In this document: piece by piece, positions 26,277 through 33,510 of the stretch
How the letters are laid out: every line of letters begins with the position of its first letter
Position numbering within the stretch: position 1 is the stretch's first letter
Origin: an uncultured Aquimarina sp.
Lineage (GTDB): Bacteria; Bacteroidota; Bacteroidia; Flavobacteriales; Flavobacteriaceae
Direction of reading: 5' to 3'
Length of the DNA stretch: 33,510 bases
Assembly: GCA_947489195.1 (NCBI GenBank)
Contig: CANLCT010000045.1
Coordinates: 1-33,510 of the forward strand
Translations under genes and position numbers: made by a program
The notes under the pieces: model-generated
The model's database searches: none
Seen by the model: only the letters and a program-made list of their open reading frames with translations
Told to the model about the DNA's origin: nothing

Positions 26277-28379
26277 TTATTTTAATAAAGATATTTCTAC
26301 TCTTCGGTTAAGCGCTCTTCCTTGTTTTGTAGCATTGTCTGCAATTGGATTTTCTTCGCCATGCCCAACTGCTTTTAGTCGCTTGGTTCCAATACCGTTT
26401 TCAACAAAATAAGCCAATACAGCATACGCCCTATTTTGTGATAACTTTAAATTTAATGCCGATGAACCTACACTATCTGTATAGCCATTAATTTCAAAAT
26501 TTGAATCGGGGTATTTATTTAAAATAGTTAAAATTGAAGTTAAAGAATCAAAAGTTTCTGCTGTAAATGTGGTTTTACCTGAAGCAAAATTGATGGTTTT
26601 TGCGTATTCATTAATTGTTTCTACAACCTCCTTTGCTTTTTCGGCGTCATCATTTAAATTGGTGATATTTGGACACCCATTGTTTGCTATTAATCCAAAT
26701 TTATCGGGACATGCATCTTTACTATCTTCAACTCCATCATTGTCTGTATCAATAACTACAGGTTCAATTTTTGGGCATCCATTATTTTCTGCAATTCCGG
26801 CTTCATTTGGGCATTCGTCAAGCGAGTCTAAAATCCCATCATTATCGGTATCCAACTCTACTACCTCTTCAACAACCTCTTCAACTACTGGTAATGGACA
26901 ACCGTTATTATCTATTGAACCAGCCTCCTTAGGGCATTCATCATATTTATCATAAACACCATCTTTATCCTTATCCTTCAATTTATTTTGATAAATAGGT
27001 AATTTTAATCCTGCATAGACATCGGCTGATTTCGATTTACCTAGTATGTTAGTCAATATACTCCCCGAACCAATGAATAATGGACCTAAACGCATGCCTG
27101 CTCCCCAAATAAAATCGCCATATTGCCTAACACTTAACGGAGAATACACACTAAACCATTTGGTTTCTAAGCGCGGAGTTAATGATAACGTATTGGCTAT
27201 ACGGTTGGCATTTTTTTCATCTTCATTAATTAATGAAAGATCTGTATTTAAATTAAGGTATAATTTTTTGTAGGCATGCCAATCTACATTAATATGCATT
27301 GCTGCAGGCAGCTTAATTTTCGAGCTTATAATTTCTTCCCTAGGATTTAATAACGGCTCTATTTCCTCTTCAAAATCTCCATCTTCGATAGTTTCTCTAT
27401 TAATGACTACTCCATTAAAATTATAATTAGTGCTAAGGGACTCTTTATATTTTAAACTCCCTATATCTGTAATGGATAAACCGGCTTTTAAATAATACTT
27501 ATTTTTATATTTTAAAGGCACTAGGTTTCCATTAGCATTTTTTGTTTTATACTTTTCTGCCTCTGGTCGCCATTCATATACAAAACCCAAATCAAACCCT
27601 ACTCCAGTTGCTTGCGCTTTATAATCTACATCGTCATCATTTTCAAAAGCTTCGCCATTGTTATTGGTATCAAAATTATTACTAAATGCATAATCTGCAG
27701 TTCCATTACCTGTAAACTCTCCATTTACTGTTGATGGCGGATTAAGAACAAAAGGGTCGTAATTTACACTAGCATCATTAGATACCGCCGTTGAGTAACC
27801 ATAACCTTGCAAATATTTAATTGTTACCCCTCCTTTAAGGAAATGCTCATTTTTATCAAAAATAACACGCCCATAAGTCAACCTATATTCGGCCCAAGCA
27901 TGTGCTGTAGCATTTGCATTTAAATTAGCAATATTAACAGCCACATTTTGATCAAGTTTTTCATCAAAAAGCTCAACTACCTCACCATTGATATTATTAA
28001 TACTTGCAAACACACGCGCTCTTGTACTTAAAGCTATGGCATTATTTTTATTAATATTAAACATAAATGATGGTCCAAGCACATCTATGTTAGATAAAGC
28101 ATTATTATCATCACTTAATGTTAATATTCGATCAGCTTCAAATTCATAATCATCATTAGACAAATCAAAAAGACTTAATTCGGCATAATCATTACCCAAA
28201 AAAGCACTTACAGATACTAAGTTTAAGTCAAATTTAAATCGGGAATCAACAACGTTTGCTGGATTGGATATAACTCCATGCACCCCACTATAATTATCTG
28301 TTGCAAAACCTACAAAACTTTGCGAATTACCAATTAATGGAATAACGAATAAGGCTAATTTTAGTAATTTATGTTTCAT
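26277..28379 (-). CDS. DUF5723/OmpA family outer-membrane protein with thrombospondin type 3 repeats
   Basis: A 700-residue exported protein. A signal peptide (MKHKLLKLALFVIPLIGNSQS) precedes a long beta-rich region (about 22-480) that looks like an outer-membrane barrel of the DUF5723 type. Three calcium-binding thrombospondin type 3 repeats follow (about 485-575; D.D.DGVYD..D.CP...G...NNGCP). The end is an OmpA peptidoglycan-binding domain (about 590-700): INFASGKTTF, then NGYTDSVGSSALNLKLSQNRA with the Asp and Arg that bind diaminopimelate, then VGHGEENP. It should link the outer membrane to the cell wall. It is divergent from the sensor-channel gene and has its own promoter and terminator. 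Confidence 0.85.
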   Translation of the reverse strand: MKHKLLKLALFVIPLIGNSQSFVGFATDNYSGVHGVISNPANVVDSRFKFDLNLVSVSAFLGNDYAELSLFDLSNDDYEFEADRILTLSDDNNALSNIDVLGPSFMFNINKNNAIALSTRARVFASINNINGEVVELFDEKLDQNVAVNIANLNANATAHAWAEYRLTYGRVIFDKNEHFLKGGVTIKYLQGYGYSTAVSNDASVNYDPFVLNPPSTVNGEFTGNGTADYAFSNNFDTNNNGEAFENDDDVDYKAQATGVGFDLGFVYEWRPEAEKYKTKNANGNLVPLKYKNKYYLKAGLSITDIGSLKYKESLSTNYNFNGVVINRETIEDGDFEEEIEPLLNPREEIISSKIKLPAAMHINVDWHAYKKLYLNLNTDLSLINEDEKNANRIANTLSLTPRLETKWFSVYSPLSVRQYGDFIWGAGMRLGPLFIGSGSILTNILGKSKSADVYAGLKLPIYQNKLKDKDKDGVYDKYDECPKEAGSIDNNGCPLPVVEEVVEEVVELDTDNDGILDSLDECPNEAGIAENNGCPKIEPVVIDTDNDGVEDSKDACPDKFGLIANNGCPNITNLNDDAEKAKEVVETINEYAKTINFASGKTTFTAETFDSLTSILTILNKYPDSNFEINGYTDSVGSSALNLKLSQNRAYAVLAYFVENGIGTKRLKAVGHGEENPIADNATKQGRALNRRVEISLLK

Positions 28380-28439
28380 TTTCTGTTTTTAGTTTTTATA
28401 AAAAATGTATTTAAACCGATATTTAAAGCATTTAAAAGA

Positions 28440-28468
28440 CAAATGTAAGAAATAATATTTCTATACAA
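28440..28468 (-). promoter_or_regulatory. Promoter of the OmpA-family gene
   Basis: On the minus strand, TTG at 28468-28466 and TACATTTG at 28447-28440 are 18 bp apart, a full match to the TTG...TAnnTTTG pattern. The leader to the ATG at 28379 is about 55 bases. Confidence 0.75.
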
Positions 28469-28650
28469 ACATTTAAAAAAATATCATAAAATACTAATTA
28501 ACAAGTTTTTAAATACAAATAACAATTCTTACAATATAAAAAAACACAATTATTCTTACTTTACACTTAATTCTAAACTCACTACTTATAAAATGATGTT
28601 TTAAAAACTTTAATTAACTATATTTAATAGACACAAAATAGATTACACTA

Positions 28651-30756
28651 ATGATTCGAAAAATCTTATACACCATTACTATTCTTACTGTATTGTTACT
28701 AGGTTATTTGATTTTTAACTTTATTAAATTTTCATATAAGCAAGATAATTTAGCATATATTAAAGGAGCTCAAACTACTGCCGATCTCAAAAAAAAAATC
28801 AATACTTCATTAAAAGTTGTAATGAATGAAGGTATTGTTTTAAAAAAATTACTTGAAAACAACGAATTTTCTTCAAATGAATTAGAAGCTATAATTAAAA
28901 AGCGCGCTTTTCAATTACCTACAATATTAGGAGTCACTGTAGCCTATGAGCCTTATTCATTTTCAAGTTCCACAAAATTATATGCTCCTTATTATGACAA
29001 AAATCAAAATAAACTTATTCAAATTGGTGATTTATATGATTATACTAACCCTTTATTAGAAACTTCGAGTTGGTACGTCAATGTTGAAAAAAAAGGAGCA
29101 CATTGGGTTGAACCCTATTATGCGCAGGGAGCTCAAGCCTTGGTATCGGATTACAGTATTCCTTTTTATTACACCAAAGGACCTAAAAAAGAGCAATATC
29201 GCGGTGTAGTTTCCATGACCATTTCGCTAATTGGATTTACCGATATGATACATTCGATAAGTTTAGGAAAAACTGGCTTTGGGTTTGTAACATCGCAAAA
29301 AGGAAAACTACTTGCTCACCCCATAAATGAATATGTTGGTTTAAAAAATATTACTGATTTAATTAAAGAAGAAAAAAACAACGATTTAAAAAACGCTTAT
29401 CAAAATATCCTTGAACATAAAGCAGGTAAAATCACATATAATGATGCTTTAAAAAAGCAAAAAGCATTGTTTTTTTATGACAATGTTCCCATTTCTAATT
29501 GGAAAATTGCCGTTCAATTTTTTAAAAATGACCTTCTTAAAACCCAAGAACTATTTAAGCGAAAATATATCAATATATCAATTACCATTAGTTTATTGTT
29601 TTTATTATTATTGGCTAATTTTTATAATAGAGATCACTTATCTACTTCCGAAATTTGGTATTTAAGTCTTTTTAGCACCACTATTTTATTAGCTAATATT
29701 TTTTTAATTGGTTATTTACAACACACCAAAGCAGATGTTAATGTTAGAAATGAAAGTCCACCGATTACTAATAAAACAGCATTAAACAGCATTGTAAACA
29801 CTCAATTATACAAAGCAAAAAAACTTGCCAAGACCCCTAAAAGAGTAGTACCGACAGGCATATATGTTGAACGCTTAGAATTTAACGATTCATATAATGT
29901 AAATATTAGTGGTATTATATGGCAAAAATATCACAATGACTTTGCTAAAACAGTTAAAAAAGGCTTTAAATTCCCTCAAATAGCTCCTTTTGCAGAATCT
30001 TCATTTATTGAAGAAACTTACCGAAAGCAACAAAAAAACCATTTGCTAATAGGTTACAACTTTAGAACTACCATTAGACTTAATTTTGATTACAGCGATT
30101 ACCCTTTTGACAAACGTAATATTGATTTAGAAATTCAACCTATAAAAAATGATGACAACCTTCTTTTGGTACCCGATTTAAAAAGCTACACCTATACAAA
30201 TCCACTACAAAAAAGTGGTATTAGTAACAAAATTAAACTTCCAGGAAGTAAAATTTTAGAAACCTATTTTAATTATTCATTTTATACATATGCCACCAAT
30301 TTTGGTTTTAAAGATAATACCAACTTTGAAGACACTCCCATTTTACACTTTAATATCAACGTGCGCGAAGTTTTAATTACCGCTTTTGTCACCTACCTCA
30401 TTCCTATATTTGTAACATTAATAATGATTTTTATTTTTATTTACTCCACTCCTCGTTCCAAAAACGGACGTATCAATGGAGGTGCTATTGTGCAAGGAAT
30501 GGCTGCCTTTTTCTTTGTATTAATATTTTCACATATCGATCTTCGGAAAAATATAGAAACTGCTGATTTAATTTATATGGAATATTTTTATTTTGTTACC
30601 TATATAATTATTGTTTTAGCTACATATAATCTGATCACTTTTTCAAGAATACCAAATAAGTTATTTGATTTTAAGGACAACCTTATTGTAAAAGCTTCAT
30701 ACTGGCCTTTATTTTTATTTCTAGTTTTAGCAATTACATTGTTTAATTTTTATTAG
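28651..30756 (+). CDS. dCache sensor fused to a pentameric ligand-gated ion channel-like module
   Basis: A 701-residue membrane protein. Residues about 5-27 are the first helix. Residues about 30-300 form a periplasmic double Cache sensor, with W141-Y142, W152, P155-Y156, Y168 and P171 in the order usual for dCache, then a membrane-proximal lobe (GKTGFGFVTSQKGKLLAHP). Two helices follow (about 306-323, 335-355). Residues about 395-570 look like the ligand-binding domain of pentameric (Cys-loop/Pro-loop) channels: PTGIYVERLEF...NISGIIWQKY for beta1-beta2 and DYPFDKRNIDLEIQP (YPFD 484-487) for the Pro-loop, with no Cys pair. Four helices follow: M1 574-598 with P585, M2 609-629, M3 637-661, M4 682-700. 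The topology works: N-terminus in, both sensor domains in the periplasm, C-terminus out. It may open a channel on ligand binding. Ligand and ions are unknown. It stands alone, divergent from the OmpA gene. Confidence 0.78.
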   Translation: MIRKILYTITILTVLLLGYLIFNFIKFSYKQDNLAYIKGAQTTADLKKKINTSLKVVMNEGIVLKKLLENNEFSSNELEAIIKKRAFQLPTILGVTVAYEPYSFSSSTKLYAPYYDKNQNKLIQIGDLYDYTNPLLETSSWYVNVEKKGAHWVEPYYAQGAQALVSDYSIPFYYTKGPKKEQYRGVVSMTISLIGFTDMIHSISLGKTGFGFVTSQKGKLLAHPINEYVGLKNITDLIKEEKNNDLKNAYQNILEHKAGKITYNDALKKQKALFFYDNVPISNWKIAVQFFKNDLLKTQELFKRKYINISITISLLFLLLLANFYNRDHLSTSEIWYLSLFSTTILLANIFLIGYLQHTKADVNVRNESPPITNKTALNSIVNTQLYKAKKLAKTPKRVVPTGIYVERLEFNDSYNVNISGIIWQKYHNDFAKTVKKGFKFPQIAPFAESSFIEETYRKQQKNHLLIGYNFRTTIRLNFDYSDYPFDKRNIDLEIQPIKNDDNLLLVPDLKSYTYTNPLQKSGISNKIKLPGSKILETYFNYSFYTYATNFGFKDNTNFEDTPILHFNINVREVLITAFVTYLIPIFVTLIMIFIFIYSTPRSKNGRINGGAIVQGMAAFFFVLIFSHIDLRKNIETADLIYMEYFYFVTYIIIVLATYNLITFSRIPNKLFDFKDNLIVKASYWPLFLFLVLAITLFNFY

Positions 30757-30946
30757 CTTCTTTACAATAAAAAGCTTTAAAAGTGATCAAAACTGACTTG
30801 TTCTACCAAATACAAAAGGTGCTATTTTTTGGAAATAAAATAAAGTTATGCCGATGGTATTGAATTAGACCTTAATGGAGGTATGAGCCAAATTTAATAA
30901 CATCAAACTTTCTCAAAACAATTAAGCAGAATTGTTAAAAATCAAT

Positions 30947-31471
30947 TTAGCTTAGTTTAGCTACCACTTCTCGGTCAAAACTTACTTTAATTCCTGGCGA
31001 TAATGTCCTTGTATAATAATCGGTGGTAAAATGAAGTAATTCTGCTTTAAGTTCTGGATATTTTTTAGCAAGCTTTAAAAGCATCCAAAAGGCTCTAACT
31101 CGTGTTGAAGGAATTTTTTTGACATCTTCCCAAATACTCATACAACCATCAAATAATTTCCCTTCCTGTATTTCACTAAGTTCCATTTTGTCTAAAATAA
31201 TTAATAGTTGACGCTGGTGCCCATCGTGTTTTTTAATTTGTGTTAAACAATCTATGTATTGGTCCATATATTGATGTAATCGTATATCATTTTTTTTTAT
31301 CATATGTCCAATTAGCATAGCACAACGCCAAGCTTGCTTGTTTGATAAACATAATGATGTAGTGATGAGCTCTGGAAAAAGCTGTGAATGTTTACGTACA
31401 TAATCAATCATTTGATCATTTTTATTAAAACGATCAAAAATATAAGTTAAAGAAGGTGTTTGTTTTGGCAT
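30947..31471 (-). CDS. Hypothetical helical (HEAT-like) protein
   Basis: A 174-residue soluble protein that I do not assign to a named family. It is almost entirely helical, with repeating two-helix units of about 35-40 residues (SLCLSNKQAWRCAMLIGHMIKK, QYMDQYIDCLTQI..., RQLLIILDKMEL..., RVRAFWMLLKLAKKYPELKAEL). This pattern suggests a short HEAT-type solenoid used for protein binding. There is no signal peptide, membrane segment or catalytic motif. It is convergent with the sensor-channel gene and divergent from the DUF3332 gene. The ATG start at 31471 is the only reasonable one. Confidence 0.65.
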   Translation of the reverse strand: MPKQTPSLTYIFDRFNKNDQMIDYVRKHSQLFPELITTSLCLSNKQAWRCAMLIGHMIKKNDIRLHQYMDQYIDCLTQIKKHDGHQRQLLIILDKMELSEIQEGKLFDGCMSIWEDVKKIPSTRVRAFWMLLKLAKKYPELKAELLHFTTDYYTRTLSPGIKVSFDREVVAKLS

Positions 31472-31716
31472 ACTACTTGCGATAAAAAATTCAATTATTC
31501 ATCGATTGAAACATGGTAAAATAAAAATAACGATTACTTTTATTCTATAATTAAGCTATTGTTGCCTAATTTTAATTTATGTAAAAATAATTGCTTTCTT
31601 AAAACCTGTATATCTCATATAGACATCATTAAGAAACAAATAATTCGTAGTATTAAAAAAGATATATGTGGCAATAGTAAAATGATTAACATAAAATTTA
31701 ACACCTTATTTGACTT

Positions 31717-32298
31717 ATGAAAAAAACAATTATATGCCTAAGCTTAGCATCAACAATTTTATTTACTAGTTGTATTGGTTCATTTAGTGCCTTTAATGGT
31801 TTACGCGACTGGAACGAAAATGTAACCGACAACCAATTTGGAAACGAGGTCATCTTTTTAGCTTTATGGATACTTCCTGTATATGGACTTGCAACTCTTG
31901 GAGATTTACTCGTTTTTAATGCTATTGAATTTTGGGGCGGCGATAATCCAATTGCTATGAAAGAAGGCGATTCTGAAACACGTATTGTAAAAAACAAAGG
32001 AAACACCTATAAAATTACTGCTACCAAAAATAAATTCCGCGTAGCTATTATTGACGGCAAAAGAAAAGGAGAAACTAGCGATTTAATATACACCCCCGTA
32101 GATAAAAGCTGGAGTGCTATTAAAGCAAATGGAGAAAAAATAAAACTAACTTCATTAAAAAAGGGACTACGTATGGTTCATTTACCTAATGGAGAAAGTA
32201 TTCAAGTATTGCCAGGAATGAGTAAAACAGCTACTGTAAATTATTTAGAACAAAAATTAGCTACTTATGACTTGTGCGAATATGCCGAATTGAATTAA
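31717..32298 (+). CDS. DUF3332 family lipoprotein
   Basis: A 193-residue protein with a lipobox (LFTSC, C19). The conserved opening of DUF3332 follows: IGSFSAFNGLRDWNENVTDNQFGNEVIFLALWILPVYGLATLGDLLVFNAIEFWGGDNP, including a hydrophobic stretch (about 48-72) that may cross or lie on the membrane. The rest (about 85-193) is beta-rich and polar (NKGNTYKITATKNKFRVAIIDGKRKGE). The function of the family is unknown. No acidic surface-export signal follows the cysteine, so it is likely to stay on the periplasmic side. It ends in a strong terminator. Confidence 0.8.
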   Translation: MKKTIICLSLASTILFTSCIGSFSAFNGLRDWNENVTDNQFGNEVIFLALWILPVYGLATLGDLLVFNAIEFWGGDNPIAMKEGDSETRIVKNKGNTYKITATKNKFRVAIIDGKRKGETSDLIYTPVDKSWSAIKANGEKIKLTSLKKGLRMVHLPNGESIQVLPGMSKTATVNYLEQKLATYDLCEYAELN

Positions 32299-32338
32299 AC
32301 ACTTAATTACAAGTAATTGTTTAATTGCAATTAATAAT

Positions 32339-32384
32339 AAACCCACTGTATATAACAAATTTTGATATATACAGTGGGTTTTCT
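32339..32384 (+). terminator. Terminator of the DUF3332 gene
   Basis: AAACCCACTGTATATA (32339-32354) and its exact complement (32366-32381) form a 16-bp stem with an 11-base loop, ending in TTTT. It lies 40 bp after the stop codon. Confidence 0.85.
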
Positions 32385-32485
32385 ATATTCTCATTTTTAA
32401 TAAAAAAACTATTTTTCACTGTGTTTTATTCTAAATCATACCTAATTCACTAAATTTAGTAGAAATACTAATTAACCCTGCAATT

Positions 32486-33412
32486 ATGAAATTTACAACT
32501 TCCTTTATTATCAGTTTCTTTTTGCTATTGGAAATATTTTCGTGCTCAAGTAGTGATAATGATCCCGGAGCTGTAGCCATGGTTAATGAAATGTCAAAAG
32601 ATAATAATTCTTCTGATGCAGAAGAAAAACCTAATGAAAAGCCAACACCTGAAACTGTTGTAATTGGCGATTGGCAGCTTGAATGGGAAGACAATTTTGA
32701 TACCGATTTGAGTGCTTGGGATGTTTGGGAAGGTGGCGCTTTCAACAATGAGATTCAACTTTACAGAAACGAACAACTTTCTGTAACAAATGGTATACTT
32801 AGTATTCATGCTAGTAGAATGAAAATAAGCGGTAAAAACAATCCATTTGATACTACAGAAAAAAACTTTGACTATGTTTCTGGTCGTATTGAATCTAAAA
32901 AAACTTTTGGTCCCGAAAACACTAATGGAAAAAGAGAATATCGAATCGTATCGCGCATTAAACTTCCTAAAGGATTTGGAATGTGGCCTGCTTTTTGGAC
33001 TTTTGCCGACCCATGGCCCACTAAAGGTGAAATTGATATTTTTGAAGCCAGAGGCAACGAACCAAATACATTGGCTTCTAATATATTTTATGGCGCACAA
33101 GCTGGCAATTCACAATTAAATCAAAGTGACACCAAAAAAGAATACACTGTTACTCCTAATACACAAGCTGATTTTCATGAATATGAATTGATTTGGAATA
33201 AAGAAGGTATTCAAATTTTATTTGACGGAAAACAACTGGGGAATTATCAAGCTTCTGAAAAAAATGGTCTTGCACTATTTTTTGGAAGCAAACATAAAAT
33301 AATTTTAAATTTAGCCGTAGGTGGTGTGTTTTTCCCTCCAAATAGTAATCCAAATGATTTTACAGATACTGCCATAATGGAAGTTGATTGGGTAAAAATT
33401 TACAAACGCTAA
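32486..33412 (+). CDS. GH16 family glycoside hydrolase, lipoprotein
   Basis: A 308-residue enzyme of the GH16 jelly-roll family, which cuts beta-1,3- or beta-1,4-linked glucans and galactans by a retaining mechanism. The lipobox (EIFSC, C20) and following SSSDND point to a surface lipoprotein. A Glu/Pro/Asp-rich linker runs to about residue 60. The catalytic domain (about 62-308) shows WQLEWEDNFD, ASRMKI, GRIESK, PKGFGMWPAFWTF and the active-site motif GEIDIFEARGN with E182 (nucleophile), D184 and E187 (acid/base). The end FMEVDWVKIYKR-like stretch (IMEVDWVKIYKR) is typical. This form of the active site (EIDIFE) is closest to laminarinase-type GH16, but substrate within the family is not certain. 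Confidence 0.88.
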   Translation: MKFTTSFIISFFLLLEIFSCSSSDNDPGAVAMVNEMSKDNNSSDAEEKPNEKPTPETVVIGDWQLEWEDNFDTDLSAWDVWEGGAFNNEIQLYRNEQLSVTNGILSIHASRMKISGKNNPFDTTEKNFDYVSGRIESKKTFGPENTNGKREYRIVSRIKLPKGFGMWPAFWTFADPWPTKGEIDIFEARGNEPNTLASNIFYGAQAGNSQLNQSDTKKEYTVTPNTQADFHEYELIWNKEGIQILFDGKQLGNYQASEKNGLALFFGSKHKIILNLAVGGVFFPPNSNPNDFTDTAIMEVDWVKIYKR

Positions 33413-33481
33413 CCTCTTTTACTTCTCTTTATGAAGGCGCATTCAGAGAATGGCTGATTCTCAAAAATTATACATAAAAAA

Positions 33482-33510
33482 TCCAAAATTTGATAAATTC
33501 AAGTTTTGGA
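33482..33510 (+). terminator. Terminator hairpin after the GH16 gene, cut by the window end
   Basis: TCCAAAATTTG (33482-33492) pairs with CAAGTTTTGGA (33500-33510), 11 bp with one G-T pair and a 7-base loop. The T-run that would follow is outside the window. Confidence 0.5.

Noticed and set aside
30757..30946. Possible gene remnant (reads ELDLNGGMSQI then two stops) between the sensor-channel and HEAT-like genes
   Set aside because: The readable piece is about 12 codons long and no flanking frame continues it. A 6-bp hairpin at its end is probably chance.
32594..33100. 168-residue minus-strand open frame within the GH16 gene
   Set aside because: It overlaps the whole GH16 active-site region on the opposite strand and matches no family.

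Overview
The window looks like chromosome of a marine member of the Flavobacteriaceae (Bacteroidota). It is AT-rich. Exported proteins carry a type IX secretion sorting domain or acidic export signals just after the lipobox cysteine, and several promoters fit the Bacteroidota pattern TTG...TAnnTTTG. There is a GH117 enzyme of the neoagarobiose-hydrolase family, an IPExxxVDY protein coupled to pyruvate kinase, and an RNase HI with a viroplasmin domain. I see no rRNA, tRNA, CRISPR array, prophage or insertion sequence.

Layout. Positions 1-4400: a uracil-DNA-glycosylase-like protein and a large secreted beta-propeller with two ricin-type lectin domains and a sorting domain. 4829-10400 (minus): an HDAC-like deacetylase placed 3 bp after a secreted GH117 enzyme, preceded by the repair-coupling factor Mfd. 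10515-16165: a GNAT acetyltransferase, RuvC with an upstream TonB-C-like lipoprotein, a DUF456 membrane protein and a VPS10/BNR-type exported protein. 16455-22135: housekeeping core, with RNase HI and purN on minus, diverging from acpP-fabF-rnc and IPExxxVDY-pyk on plus, closed by a perfect 38-bp palindromic terminator. 22218-28379 (minus): two probable surface lipoproteins (lamin-tail-like and tandem DUF302), lysyl-tRNA synthetase and an OmpA-type outer-membrane protein. 28651-33412: a 701-residue membrane protein, a helical hypothetical protein, a DUF3332 lipoprotein and a GH16 lipoprotein.

The most interesting gene is at 28651-30756. Its first half reads as a periplasmic dCache sensor between membrane helices. 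Its second half has the marks of a pentameric ligand-gated ion channel: beta1-beta2 signature, Pro-loop YPFD, then four membrane helices with a proline in M1. This would be a sensor-channel fusion in one chain. Other points of note are a structured GC-rich intergenic element (25994-26081), a diverged repeat pair shared by two intergenic regions (4711-4782 and 26101-26168), and tandem inverted-repeat boxes at the left edge.

Most genes here are housekeeping or envelope genes in small units. The window also suggests algal-polysaccharide use (GH117, GH16, and the GH74-like propeller with lectin domains), but without SusC/SusD genes, so no complete polysaccharide-utilisation locus is present.
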